64,000 nucleotides of DNA from Streptomyces ambofaciens ATCC 23877. GTDB lineage: Bacteria; Actinomycetota; Actinomycetes; Streptomycetales; Streptomycetaceae. Where the stretch lies: positions 2,901,001 to 2,965,000 of the forward strand of contig NZ_CP012382.1 in assembly GCF_001267885.1 (NCBI RefSeq), written 5' to 3'. Below are positions 27,330-36,193 of the stretch, piece by piece. The position numbers and the translations under genes are program-made. The stretch's first letter is position 1. Every line of letters starts with the position of its first letter. The notes below the pieces were generated by a model. The model saw only the letters and a program-made list of their open reading frames with translations. It was not told where the DNA came from and ran no database searches.

Positions 27330-27442
27330 CGGGTTTCCCCTCCCCTTCAGAACCCCGTGATCCCCCCCCGGGTCCCCCACAGGGGTTCTGATGCCCCGTA
27401 CGACCGGCGGGGCGGAGAAACGGTTGTACGGATCGCCGGGCT

Positions 27443-28318
27443 TTATTTTCCGGACCCCGCCTCCCCCGCCTCCCCCGCGTGCTCCGCGAAGCGCGCCGCC
27501 GTCTCGGCCAGTACCTCGCGGCCGTCCCGTGCCCACAGCACCTCGTTGAAGAGTTCGACCTCGATGGCTCCGGTGTAGCCGGCCGCGTCCACGTATCCCT
27601 TCCACTCCCGCATGTCGATCGCGCCGTCGCCGATCTGTCCGCGCCCGTTGAGCACGCCCTCGGGCAGCGGGGTCGTCCAGTCGGCGAGCTGGAAGGTGTG
27701 GATGCGGCCGCCCGCACCCGCCCGGGCGATCTGCTGCGGCGCCCGGTCGTCCCACCAGATGTGGTACGTGTCGACGGTGACGCCGACCTGGTGGGCCGGG
27801 AAGCGTTCGGCGAGGTCCAGGGCCTGGGTGAGCGTCGAGACCACGCACCGGTCGGCGGCGTACATGGGGTGCAGCGGCTCGATGGCGAGCCGTACGCCGT
27901 GCCGTTCGGCGTAGGGGCCGAGCTCCGACAGGGCGTCCGCGATGCGTTCGCGGGCGCCGTGCAGGTCCTTGTCGCCGGCCGGGAGGCCGCCCGAGACGAG
28001 GACGAGGGTGTCGGTGCCGAGGACTGCGGCCTCGTCGACGGCGCGGCGGTTGTCGGCCAGGGCGCGCGCACGTTCGTCCGCGTCGATGGCCGTGAGGAAG
28101 CCGCCGCGGCACAGCGTGGTGACGGTCAGTCCGGCGTCGCGGACCAGCTTGGCCGCCGCCTCGACGCCGTACGCCTGGACGGGCTCGCGCCACAGGCCGA
28201 CGTTGCCGACGCCCAGGTCGCGGCAGGCGGCGGTGAGTTCGGGCAGCGTGAGCTGCTTGACCGTCATCTGGTTGATGCTGAAGCGCGTCGGGCCGGGGGT
28301 GGTGCCGGTGTCGCTCAC
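27443..28318 (-). CDS. sugar phosphate isomerase/epimerase (TIM barrel)
   Basis: 291 residues of the AP-endonuclease-2-like sugar isomerase family. The pattern includes VGNVGLWREPVQAYG, LVLVSGGLPAG, the metal-site glutamate in RLAIEPLHPMY, VGVTVDTYHIWW, and a late IEVELFNEVLWAR with another ligand. GTG 28318 overlaps the preceding DUF993 stop by 4 bases. It is the last gene of a three-gene operon with an oxidoreductase, so it probably handles a ketosugar or sugar-acid intermediate; the substrate is unknown. Confidence 0.88.
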   Translation of the reverse strand: MSDTGTTPGPTRFSINQMTVKQLTLPELTAACRDLGVGNVGLWREPVQAYGVEAAAKLVRDAGLTVTTLCRGGFLTAIDADERARALADNRRAVDEAAVLGTDTLVLVSGGLPAGDKDLHGARERIADALSELGPYAERHGVRLAIEPLHPMYAADRCVVSTLTQALDLAERFPAHQVGVTVDTYHIWWDDRAPQQIARAGAGGRIHTFQLADWTTPLPEGVLNGRGQIGDGAIDMREWKGYVDAAGYTGAIEVELFNEVLWARDGREVLAETAARFAEHAGEAGEAGSGK

Positions 28319-29517
28319 TGGTGCACTCCGTACAGGTTCAGCAGGGTTCTCATCCGTTCCTCCGCCAGCTTCGGGTCCGGGAACAGGCCCAGGCCGTCGG
28401 CGAGTTCGTAGGCGCGGGCGAGATGCGGCAGGGAGCGGGCCGACTGGAGGCCGCCCACCATCGCGAAGTGGTCCTGGTGGCCCGCGAGCCAGGCCAGGAG
28501 GACCACGCCGGTCTTGTAGAAGCGGGTCGGGGCCTGGAAGAGGTGGCGGGAGAGGGGGACGGTGGGGTCGAGGAGTGCGCGGAAGCCCTCCGTGTCCCCC
28601 GTGTCCAGGACCCGGACCGCCTCGGCCGCCAGCGGTCCCAGCGGGTCGAAGATGCCGAGCAGGGCGTGGCTGAAGCCCTGCTCGTCGCCGGCGATCAGCT
28701 CGGGGTAGTTGAAGTCGTCGCCGGTGTAGCAGCGCACGCCCTGCGGGAGGCGGCGGCGCAGGTCGATCTCGCGCCGGGCGTCGAGAAGGGAGACCTTGAC
28801 GCCGTCGACCTTGTCGGGGTGGGCGGCGATGACCTCCAGGAAGGTGTCCGTGGCCGCGTCGAGGTCGGGTGAGCCCCAGTAGCCCTCCAGGGCCGGGTCG
28901 AACATCGGGCCGAGCCAGTGCAGGATCACCGGTTCGGCGGCCTGGCGGAGCAGGTGGCCGTAGACCTCCAGGTAGTCCTCGGGGCCCCGCGCCGTCGCGG
29001 CCAGCGCGCGGGAGGCCATCAGGATGGCCTGGGCGCCCGACTCCTCGACGACGGCGAGCTGTTCCTCGTAGGCGGCCCGGACCTCGGCGAGGGTGCCGCC
29101 GGTGCTCCGGTCCGTGCCCCCGGTGCTCCGGTCCGTGCCGACGGTGATCTGGTCGGTGCCGACGCCGCAGGCGATCAGGCCGCCGGTCGCCTTCGCCTCG
29201 GCGGCGGACCGGCGGATCAGCTCCGCCGCGCCCGCCCAGTCCAGGCCCATGCCGCGCTGGGCGGTGTCCATCGCCTCGGCGACGCCCAGGCCGTGGGACC
29301 ACAGGTGGCGGCGGAAGGCGAGGGTGGCGTCCCAGTCGACGGCGGCGGGTCCGTCGGGCGTGGTGTCCGCGTAGGGGTCGGCGACGACGTGCGCCGCCGA
29401 GAAGACCGTACGGGAGGTGAAGGCCCCTCCCGGAGCGCCCCGGGTGGCGGCGAGGGGCTCGGTGCGGGGTTCGTGGGCGCGCAGGGTGCCGTCGGCGCCG
29501 GGCAGGTGCAGGGTCAC
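28315..29517 (-). CDS. DUF993 family protein (dihydrodipicolinate-synthase-like)
   Basis: 400 residues, matching DUF993, a TIM-barrel family distantly related to dihydrodipicolinate synthase/KDG aldolases. Recognisable segments are VDWDATLAFRRHLWSHGLGV, AMDTAQRGMGLDWAGAAELI, VILHWLGPMFDPALEGYWGS and the putative Schiff-base lysine region KVDGVKVSLLD. An unusual insertion of TDRSTGG-like 7-residue units (about 119-139) interrupts the barrel. GTG 29517 overlaps the oxidoreductase stop by 4 bases. An aldolase-type step in a sugar pathway is inferred. Confidence 0.87.
   Translation of the reverse strand: MTLHLPGADGTLRAHEPRTEPLAATRGAPGGAFTSRTVFSAAHVVADPYADTTPDGPAAVDWDATLAFRRHLWSHGLGVAEAMDTAQRGMGLDWAGAAELIRRSAAEAKATGGLIACGVGTDQITVGTDRSTGGTDRSTGGTLAEVRAAYEEQLAVVEESGAQAILMASRALAATARGPEDYLEVYGHLLRQAAEPVILHWLGPMFDPALEGYWGSPDLDAATDTFLEVIAAHPDKVDGVKVSLLDARREIDLRRRLPQGVRCYTGDDFNYPELIAGDEQGFSHALLGIFDPLGPLAAEAVRVLDTGDTEGFRALLDPTVPLSRHLFQAPTRFYKTGVVLLAWLAGHQDHFAMVGGLQSARSLPHLARAYELADGLGLFPDPKLAEERMRTLLNLYGVHQ
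29101..29163 (-). repeat. 21-base tandem triplication inside the DUF993 gene
   Basis: Three 21-base units built on GGTGCTCCGGTCCGTGCC (29101-29121, 29122-29142, 29143-29163; the third is diverged) encode TDQITVG-TDRSTGG-TDRSTGG. The reading frame is kept. Confidence 0.85.
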
Positions 29518-30665
29518 AGGGCGATCTCCGGTACGTCGAGGCGGCGGCCCTCGGCCGAGGACCTCAGGCCCAGCTCGGCGAGCTGCACGCCGCGGGCGCC
29601 GGCCAGCAGGTCCCAGTGGTAGGGGGCGTCGGCGTAGACGTGCTTGAGGAACAGCTCCCACTGGGCCTTGAAGCCGTTGTCGAAGTCGCCGTTGTCCGGG
29701 ACCTCCTGCCACTGGTCGCGGAAGGCCTCGGTGGCGGGGATGTCCGGGTTCCAGACCGGCTTGGGGGTGGCGCTGCGGTGCTGGACCCGGCAGGTGCGCA
29801 GGCCCGCGACGGCGGAGCCCTCGGTGCCGTCGACCTGGAACTCGACGAGTTCGTCGCGGTTGACGCGGACCGCCCAGGAGGAGTTGATCTGGGCGACGGT
29901 GCCGCCGTCGAGCTCGAAGACGCCGTAGGCGGCGTCGTCGGCGGTGGCGTCGTAGGGCTTGCCGTTCTCGTCCCAGCGCTGCGGGATGTGGGTGGCGGTG
30001 AGCGCCTGGACGGACCTCACCCGGCCGAACAGCTCGTGCAGCACGTACTCCCAGTGCGGGAACATGTCGACGACGATGCCGCCGCCGTCCTCGGCACGGT
30101 AGTTCCACGAGGGGCGCTGCGCGTCCTGCCAGTCGCCCTCGAAGACCCAGTAGCCGAACTCGCCGCGCACGGACAGGACACGGCCGAAGAAGCCGCCGTC
30201 GATGAGGCGCTTGAGCTTCAGCAGGCCCGGGAGGAAGAGCTTGTCCTGCACGACGCCGTGCTTGATGCCGGCGGCGTTCGCCAGCCGGGCCAGCTCCAGG
30301 GCGCCGTCGAGGCCGGTGGCCGTGGGCTTCTCCGTGTAGACGTGCTTGCCCGCGGCGATCGCCTTCCGGATCGCCTCCTCGCGGGCCGAGGTGACCTGGG
30401 CGTCGAAGTAGATGTCCACGGACGGGTCGGCGAGGACCGCGTCCACGTCGGTCGACACGTGTTCCAGGCCGTGCCGTTCGGCCAGCGTCCGGAGCGCGTG
30501 CTCGCGGCGGCCGACCAGGATGGGCTCCGGCCACAGCACGGTGCCGTCGCCGAGGTCGAGGCCGCCCTGTTCGCGGAGGGCCAGGATGGAGCGGACGAGG
30601 TGCTGGCGATAGCCCATGCGCCCGGTCACACCGTTCATGGCGATACGCACCGTCTTGCGTGTCAC
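29514..30665 (-). CDS. Gfo/Idh/MocA family oxidoreductase
   Basis: 383 residues. The N-terminal Rossmann region begins RIAMNGVTGRMGYRQHLVRS, followed by YFDAQVTSAREEAIRKAIAA and the family motif HVYTEKPTATGLDGALELA with the conserved lysine. The C-terminal alpha/beta domain contains GGGIVVDMFPHWEYVLHELFG. It would oxidise a sugar or polyol with NAD(P). The first start is GTG 30665, preceded by GAAGGGA. It opens an operon with the DUF993 and isomerase genes, all with 4-base overlaps. Confidence 0.9.
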   Translation of the reverse strand: MTRKTVRIAMNGVTGRMGYRQHLVRSILALREQGGLDLGDGTVLWPEPILVGRREHALRTLAERHGLEHVSTDVDAVLADPSVDIYFDAQVTSAREEAIRKAIAAGKHVYTEKPTATGLDGALELARLANAAGIKHGVVQDKLFLPGLLKLKRLIDGGFFGRVLSVRGEFGYWVFEGDWQDAQRPSWNYRAEDGGGIVVDMFPHWEYVLHELFGRVRSVQALTATHIPQRWDENGKPYDATADDAAYGVFELDGGTVAQINSSWAVRVNRDELVEFQVDGTEGSAVAGLRTCRVQHRSATPKPVWNPDIPATEAFRDQWQEVPDNGDFDNGFKAQWELFLKHVYADAPYHWDLLAGARGVQLAELGLRSSAEGRRLDVPEIAL

Positions 30666-30700
30666 GTCATTCCCTTCGAAACGAGCAATGCGAGGAGTAC

Positions 30701-30714
30701 AGCAAGCGCTTTCT
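30701..30714. promoter_or_regulatory. LacI-family operator in the divergent promoter
   Basis: AGCAAGCGCTTTCT holds the palindromic core AAGCGCTT around a central CG, a typical LacI/GalR site. It lies 36 bases upstream of the oxidoreductase start and 155 bases upstream of the divergent LacI gene. Confidence 0.7.
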
Positions 30715-30868
30715 ATGCGCTACGAAGCTAGCCTGTGGACGGTGGTCTGGACAAGACCGCTGTCCGGGCGAGTTGTTCGACGGGGCGAACAACGGCGGGT
30801 GGCGGCCGTAAGGTCACCCGGGACGCCGAGGCGGCGTACGGCACACGCGTGAGGCGGAGGACGAGGAC

Positions 30869-31915
30869 ATGACGGTGACCCTGGCGGACGTGGCGGCCCG
30901 AGCCCAGGTCTCCCCCGCGACGGTGTCGCGCGTGCTGAACGGGAACTATCCCGTGGCCGCCTCCACCCGAGAACGGGTGCTGAAGGCGGTCGACGAGCTC
31001 GACTACGTGCTCAACGGGCCCGCGAGCGCGCTGGCGGCGGCCACGTCCGACCTGGTGGGCATCCTGGTCAACGACATCGCGGACCCCTTCTTCGGCATCA
31101 TGGCCGGCGCGATCCAGTCCGAGATCGGGGGCCCCGGTGGCAGAGCGGGCGGCGAGAGACTCGCCGTGGTCTGCAACACGGGCGGCTCCCCGGAGCGCGA
31201 ACTGACCTACCTCACGCTGCTGCAACGGCAGCGGGCGGCGGCCGTCGTGCTCACCGGCGGGGCGATGGAGGACGCCGCGCACCAGGCGGCCGTGGCGGCG
31301 AAGCTGGGCAAGCTGACGGAGGCGGGGACGCGGGTGGTGCTGTGCGGGCGTCCGCCGGCGCCGCGGACCGGGGCGATCGCGCTGACCTTCGACAACCGCG
31401 GGGGCGGCCGGGAACTGACCGAGCACCTGATCGGGCTCGGACACCGGCGGCTCGGCTACATCGCGGGCCCCGAGGAACGGACCACGACCCGGCACCGGCT
31501 GGAGGGCCACCGTGCCGCGCTCGCCGCGCACGGCATCGAGGAGGACCCCCGCTGGACCGTCCACGGCCGCTACGACCGGCGGTCCGGCTACGACGCCACG
31601 CTCGAACTCCTGCGCAGGGACCCGTCCCTGACCGGGGTCGTCGCCGCGAACGACTCCGTAGCGCTGGGCGCGTGCGCGGCGCTGCGGGAGTCAGGGCTGC
31701 GGATTCCCCAGGACGTGTCGGTGGCCGGGTTCGACGACCTGCCGTTCAGCATCGACGCGGTGCCCGCGCTGACGACGGTCCGGCTGCCGCTCGCGGAGGC
31801 GGGGGCCCGGGCGGGGCGCATCGCGATGGGGCGGGAGGAGGCGCCGAGCGGGGGGATCGCGACGGTGCGGGGGGAGTTGACGGTACGGGGGTCCTCCGGA
31901 CGGCCACGGGAGTAG
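30869..31915 (+). CDS. LacI family regulator of the oxidoreductase operon
   Basis: 348 residues. The DNA-binding head reads VTLADVAARAQVSPATVSRV and is followed by the hinge and a type-1 periplasmic-binding effector domain (DLVGILVNDIADPFFGIM; LTFDNRGGGRELTEHLIGLG; GVVAANDSVALGACAALRE). ATG 30869 follows GGAGGACGAGG. Divergent placement beside the oxidoreductase operon, with the operator between them, makes it the likely repressor of that operon; the inducer is unknown. Confidence 0.92.
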   Translation: MTVTLADVAARAQVSPATVSRVLNGNYPVAASTRERVLKAVDELDYVLNGPASALAAATSDLVGILVNDIADPFFGIMAGAIQSEIGGPGGRAGGERLAVVCNTGGSPERELTYLTLLQRQRAAAVVLTGGAMEDAAHQAAVAAKLGKLTEAGTRVVLCGRPPAPRTGAIALTFDNRGGGRELTEHLIGLGHRRLGYIAGPEERTTTRHRLEGHRAALAAHGIEEDPRWTVHGRYDRRSGYDATLELLRRDPSLTGVVAANDSVALGACAALRESGLRIPQDVSVAGFDDLPFSIDAVPALTTVRLPLAEAGARAGRIAMGREEAPSGGIATVRGELTVRGSSGRPRE

Positions 31916-32575
31916 GCGTCGTCAGGTTCGCGGCGGCCCGGGAGGGCGTGGGCGCAGTTGAGGGCTGGACTCTCGTACCCTCTCGCGACAGGTCCGAATG
32001 ATGCCATCCGCAGCACCGTGGACCGCTCGGCGGTGTGGTGGCGCCCTGCGCCCAAGGAGCCGGTGTCCCGTGCGCCCGCCATCGGGTGCACGGGGGGGAG
32101 CGACACCGCGGAGCGCCCGTCGACAAGGTCGTCGGTGACTACGGGTCCGACGACGTCCAGCTTCCCACCAGAGGCAGGGGGCGTTCGACCCGGAGCCGGA
32201 CAGGGGCCTCTCCCTGCCCCTCACTGGCGAACGCCTCGCTGATCCCGCGTGCCGAGTCCAGCGCCTGGCGGCATCCACCTGACAGCGGACGCGCACCATC
32301 ACTTGGATGCCAATTCTTTACTCACTGCACTACAACCCTTTCCGTGTGTGACACACATCATGACCCTTACCCACCGGTTGCCGCTTTCCGTCCGATTTCT
32401 GAGATGGACGCGACCGCCAACCTTTCGCTTCTATAAGGATCTTGAACTGCAGGCGGGTGGCGAAGATTTCCTCCGGTCGGCTTCTGCCGACCATCGGCCT
32501 CTAGGACTGTGATGAGACGACGCAGCGCATTGCCAGACCTCCGGAGCACGGCGGCTGCCGTCGGTGCCCCGGCAT
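31916..32575. other. gene-free stretch
   Basis: No frame with family resemblance is seen over about 660 bases. Base composition drops from very GC-rich to AT-richer after about 32300. A palindrome TGTGTG-A-CACACA lies at 32345-32357 within the AT-richer part. With the relic that follows, this looks like an eroded junction between conserved and accessory DNA. Confidence 0.45.
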
Positions 32576-32577
32576 GC

Positions 32578-32700
32578 GCCGCCGAGGACTTCAACTGCCC
32601 GGGAGGGCCGACGAGAGCCAGGCCGAAAAAGGTCTCCTCCTCCAGCGTGGCGCCGACCACATGGTGCTCGCCGACTGCGCGAGCGCGGGGAGCCCGCTCC
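32578..32700 (+). pseudogene. frameshifted relic of a secreted-protein gene (paralog of the one at 42085)
   Basis: CAAEDFNCPG in one frame is followed, after a shift, by ADESQAEKGLLLQRGADHMV and LADCASAG in the next. The intact protein encoded at 42085-42633 reads AVEDFNYPGADKILAEQNIV then LKRGDGHITLADCVTGTG. The match spans about 40 residues and needs a frameshift. Signal peptide and C-terminal half are gone or unrecognisable. Confidence 0.75.
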
Positions 32701-32893
32701 GGAGCTCGACCCGGTGCATGAGGGGGCACACCGATGGCTCCGAGGACACCCGCCTCGAGATGAGCGCCGAGGGTGACCGACTCTGCCACCTCATGGCCGT
32801 GATCGGGCCCCCAGGCACCCCCTCGCCCCCGCTGACCGTCTCCGTCGGCTCATCCCGGCACCGTCACTGCTTCAACGCGGATTGAGGACTCCC

Positions 32894-34402
32894 ATGTTTC
32901 GTATGCCGTATCCCGCCCGGGTCACCACTGTGTCCGCAGCCGTCCTCGCGAGCACATTGGTGTCCCCACCGGCTCATGCCGCCGTGGGCGACCCTGCCAC
33001 TGACGCGAAGCTGGACTTCACCGCTCGTCTGACGATCGGCACCGACTATCGGGCATGCTCGGGTGCGCTGGTGAACCCGCAGTGGGTGCTCACCGCAGCC
33101 AGCTGCTTCGCGGACAGGGCCGGCACCGTCGCCGCCGGAAAGCCCACTCAGCTCACCAGGGCCACCGTGGGCCGGGCCGACTCCAGCATCGCCAACGGCT
33201 ACGTGCGTGAGGTCGTCGAGCTCGTCCCGCACCCGAACCGCGACATGGTCCTCGCACGGCTGGACAAGGCCGTTCCCGACATCGCGCCGGTACGTCTGGC
33301 GTCCGGCGCACCAGACGCGGGCGCAACGCTCACGGCGGTCGGCTTCGGACGTACGAAGGGCCAATGGGTGCCCACCCTGCGCCACCAGGGATCCTTCGCC
33401 GTCACGTCGACCACCGCCGATGCGATCAACGTCACGGGTCAGGGGGGCGACGCCATATGCGCTGGTGACGCCGGCGGCCCCCTGCTGCAGGACAAGAACG
33501 GCACCCTGCAACTGGTAGGCGTCAACAGCCGTTCCATGCAGGGGGGCTGCTTCGGCTCGGAGTCGACCAGTACGGATGCCATCGCGGCAGCGAACGACAC
33601 GGCCTTCATCACCCAGACCGTCAACCGTGACCTCGGCACCGGCAACCTGAGCGACCTGGTGGCCTCCGCCGACTTCAACAGCGACGGCCGCACCGACGTC
33701 GCCGCCGTCCTGGACGACGGGTCCCTGCACGCCTTCTACACCAAGCCCGACGGGACCCTGGAGTACGGGCGCGAACTGTGGAACGACAAGACCTGGAGCC
33801 CGATGACGCAGATCATCGGCGGCGACTTCAACGACGACGGCAACGGTGACATCGCCGCCGTGCGCGCCGACGGCACCCTGCACCTGTACACGGGCACCGC
33901 CACCGGCATCCTGAACAAGAGCAAGCCCATGTGGCACGACACGTCGTGGAAGACGATCAAGCAGGTCACCCGTTTCACGCTGGGCGGCCGTGACGGCCTG
34001 GTCGCCCAGTGGGGTGACGGCAGCCTCTACGGCTACTACACCGGCGCCGACGGCGTGCTGACCGGCGACAAGATCAAGATGTGGCCGGACGCCACCTGGG
34101 GCAAGACGCGCCTCACCGGGACCGCCGACATCAACGCCGACGGCCGCGACGACCTCGTCGCAGTCCGCGAGGACGGCAGCCTGAACTGGTACGCAGGCAA
34201 CACCGCGGGCGGTCTGGACGCCGCCCGCAAGCTGTGGCCCGACAACACCTGGTCCCCCATGAAGCGCATCATCGGCGGCGACTTCAACGGCGACACCAAG
34301 GGTGACGTCGCCGCCGTCGGCGGTCAGAGCACGCTGCTCCTGTACACCGGCACCGGCACCGGCACCCTCAACAAGGGCGTTGCCATGCGCCCCGCCCCGT
34401 AA
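32894..34402 (+). CDS. secreted trypsin-fold pseudoprotease with VCBS/FG-GAP repeats
   Basis: 502 residues. A signal peptide (about 1-29, ending PPAHA) precedes an S1 trypsin-like domain (about 40-240). The catalytic histidine position reads TAASC instead of TAAHC, and the serine position reads GDAGGP instead of GDSGGP, while the aspartate segment NRDMVLARL remains. It should therefore be catalytically dead. The C-terminal half (about 255-500) has VCBS/FG-GAP-like units of about 50 residues, each with a calcium-loop-like D-x-N-x-D-G-x-x-D (ADFNSDGRTDVAAV; GDFNDDGNGDIAAV; ADINADGRDDLVAV; GDFNGDTKGDVAAV), likely a beta-propeller for binding. ATG 32894 follows GAGGAC. Confidence 0.88.
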   Translation: MFRMPYPARVTTVSAAVLASTLVSPPAHAAVGDPATDAKLDFTARLTIGTDYRACSGALVNPQWVLTAASCFADRAGTVAAGKPTQLTRATVGRADSSIANGYVREVVELVPHPNRDMVLARLDKAVPDIAPVRLASGAPDAGATLTAVGFGRTKGQWVPTLRHQGSFAVTSTTADAINVTGQGGDAICAGDAGGPLLQDKNGTLQLVGVNSRSMQGGCFGSESTSTDAIAAANDTAFITQTVNRDLGTGNLSDLVASADFNSDGRTDVAAVLDDGSLHAFYTKPDGTLEYGRELWNDKTWSPMTQIIGGDFNDDGNGDIAAVRADGTLHLYTGTATGILNKSKPMWHDTSWKTIKQVTRFTLGGRDGLVAQWGDGSLYGYYTGADGVLTGDKIKMWPDATWGKTRLTGTADINADGRDDLVAVREDGSLNWYAGNTAGGLDAARKLWPDNTWSPMKRIIGGDFNGDTKGDVAAVGGQSTLLLYTGTGTGTLNKGVAMRPAP

Positions 34403-34536
34403 ACAGTCCCATCCAGTCGTCGGCGCGCCTCCCGTCCATCTAGGGCCGGGACGCTTCTGTCACAGAAGCCCGAGCTGAACGTGCGTACCGGCAGCAGTCA
34501 ATGGAACTCCGCCCTACCGCGCGTTGCTCTGACACA

Positions 34537-34564
34537 GGGGCCGTTTCACGCTAGTGACGGCCCC
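34537..34564 (+). terminator. terminator of the pseudoprotease gene
   Basis: GGGGCCG and TCAC pair with GTGA and CGGCCCC around a GCTA loop, with a 2-nt bulge, then TTGTTC. It lies 135 bases past the stop. Confidence 0.65.
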
Positions 34565-34619
34565 TTGTTCAGCCGTCGCCCGGCGTCCCGCAGCGCCTCA
34601 CCCACTGCTAGCTGGCCGA

Positions 34620-34915
34620 CTCGGCAGCGCTGTCCGCGGCCCTGGAAGTGGCCACCGACGCCCACGAGGCGGGTGAGACCCTGCTCGGCGCGGGCTCGGG
34701 CGGACACGCACCGAGTGGGTCCCGAACCAGTTGCACAGTGGCGAGTCCCGGGTGGACTCCACCACCGACACCAGCGTGGCATTGCCCGGTCAAGAAGGCG
34801 CTGCCGTCTGCAAGGGTGCCACCGGTGGCCCGACCCTGCGCCGCAAGAGCAGTGAAGTCGAGTTTGACCGCCATCCACAGCCGTTCCTGGCGAGGCGGGT
34901 GCTTCAGTGCGGTTG
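34620..34915 (+). pseudogene. frameshifted relic of a second trypsin-fold secreted protein
   Basis: Three successive frames together give a protease fragment: VATDAHEAGETLLGAGSG, then RTRTEWVPNQLHSGESRVDS and VALPGQEGAAVCKGATGGP, then SLTAIHSRSWRGGCF. The order and spacing match the region around the catalytic-serine site of the intact neighbour (DAGATLTAVGFGRTKGQWVP, GDAGGP, VNSRSMQGGCF). At least two frameshifts have occurred. The N-terminal half and any repeat domain are not recognisable. The serine site already reads GATGGP, so its ancestor was also a pseudoprotease. Confidence 0.75.
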
Positions 34916-35118
34916 GCGGCAAGTACGTGATCATTCTCCGAAGCCGCGGAGTGTTCACGGAAACGGAAGGCACTCCGACACACGGATGCAAGTGGCCCGC
35001 GCCCGTGAGGGCAGCGGGCCACGAGTTGGAGGGCCTCCTCAGAGGCGCTCGACGTGCGGACCCCGCCGACCGGCCGCGGTGAGGGTGGTGAAAGTCGTGC
35101 CGGCTCCCGACCTGCCGG
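34916..35118. other. gene-free flank
   Basis: I see no gene in these 200 bases between the protease relic and the end of the leftward DUF1963-like gene. Confidence 0.5.
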
Positions 35119-36162
35119 TCACTGGACCAGCTCGATGTGGGGGTGGGACGGGTCGACCGGGCAGGCGTGGAGCTGGAGGTTGTGGCCGCCGACGATGTCG
35201 ATCAAAGTGAAGTTGCCGTCCCGCGCTCCCAGGGGAGGCGGGGCCGGGTTCGTCGACTCCTCCTCGGCGATCCAGGTTCCGCTGCCGCCGTCCCATTCCG
35301 AGGAAGCGATGGTGAGAAGCGGGACCTGATCGGTGCCGCACTCGGGACAGGAGCGGTCCACGGGGTCGGTCGGGTCCCAGCGGGTCCAGCCGCCGGTCTT
35401 CCACCCGGGGGCGTGGCAGAGGTTGTTCAAGTACAGCTCCCCGGGGTCGTACGCGTAACTGCTGTACAGCTCGGGGTCGACCGACTCCCATCGGCTCATG
35501 TCCTCCAGCTGTTTACGCAGTTCCTCAGGCAGCTCCGAGGGGTTGGGGTAATCCGTGACCTGTTCCGGTGAGAACAGACACGGCTCAGGGAGGTACCACT
35601 GGGACTGGATGACCGGCGGCTCGGGCGGTGCGTCGAGGACGTCGGTGACGGTTGCGGAGCAGCGCCAGAAGAGTGCGGTCGTGGGGTGGGCGCGTTCTGC
35701 GTGGTCGAAGGGGCACCACAGCACCTGAAGGAGATCCGCGTCGGTCGGGCACGGGAAGGGGACGTCGCGCGCGTAGAGCTGGGCGACGGGAAGCAACGGG
35801 ATCGGGCCGTCGAACCACGGGCGGCCCTCCTTGATCCGCTCCCAGTTCTCCCGTTCCCCCGGGGTGACCTCGGGCGCCTCGGGGTCGAGACGCAGCCGCT
35901 CCTCCGCGGCGGCGAGATCGCGGCGTAGCAGCCGGACATCGTCCGGCGAGTTGACCGTCTGCGACGCGTGCCTGTCGTGCGGTTCGTCGCAGTACGGCCA
36001 CGGCTCGTCGGCGGGCCACAGGAGCGGCCCGCCGACGGAGCTGTCGTGCACAGTGGTCGACCCCGGCCGCGGGTGCAGCCGGGTGGCCGTCCGCGCCAGC
36101 GGAGCCAGTTGGGGGAAGAGCGCGGCGATGTCGAACGGCCGCGGTGGGGTGGTGAAACTCAT
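35119..36162 (-). CDS. DUF1963/YwqG-like cytosolic protein, candidate immunity protein
   Basis: 347 residues with no signal peptide or membrane segment. The N-terminal third has the YwqG-like SSVGGPLLWPADEPWP and LLPVAQLYARDVPFP with LLQVLWCPFDH. The C-terminal third has a cysteine-rich, zinc-ribbon-like part (NLCHAPGWKTGG, SCPECGTDQVPLL) and ends LHACPVDPSHPHIELVQ. Function is not established. It starts 31 bases after the stop of the secreted nuclease gene, the position where polymorphic-toxin loci encode the immunity protein; that role is inference. ATG 36162 is preceded by GGGAG. Confidence 0.7.
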   Translation of the reverse strand: MSFTTPPRPFDIAALFPQLAPLARTATRLHPRPGSTTVHDSSVGGPLLWPADEPWPYCDEPHDRHASQTVNSPDDVRLLRRDLAAAEERLRLDPEAPEVTPGERENWERIKEGRPWFDGPIPLLPVAQLYARDVPFPCPTDADLLQVLWCPFDHAERAHPTTALFWRCSATVTDVLDAPPEPPVIQSQWYLPEPCLFSPEQVTDYPNPSELPEELRKQLEDMSRWESVDPELYSSYAYDPGELYLNNLCHAPGWKTGGWTRWDPTDPVDRSCPECGTDQVPLLTIASSEWDGGSGTWIAEEESTNPAPPPLGARDGNFTLIDIVGGHNLQLHACPVDPSHPHIELVQ

Positions 36163-36193
36163 GCAGGCTCCCGCCGGTGCGAACTGGAAGTGA

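Noticed and set aside
32035..32436. Open frame after the LacI gene
   Set aside because: No family resemblance and a composition shift in mid-frame; treated as non-coding.
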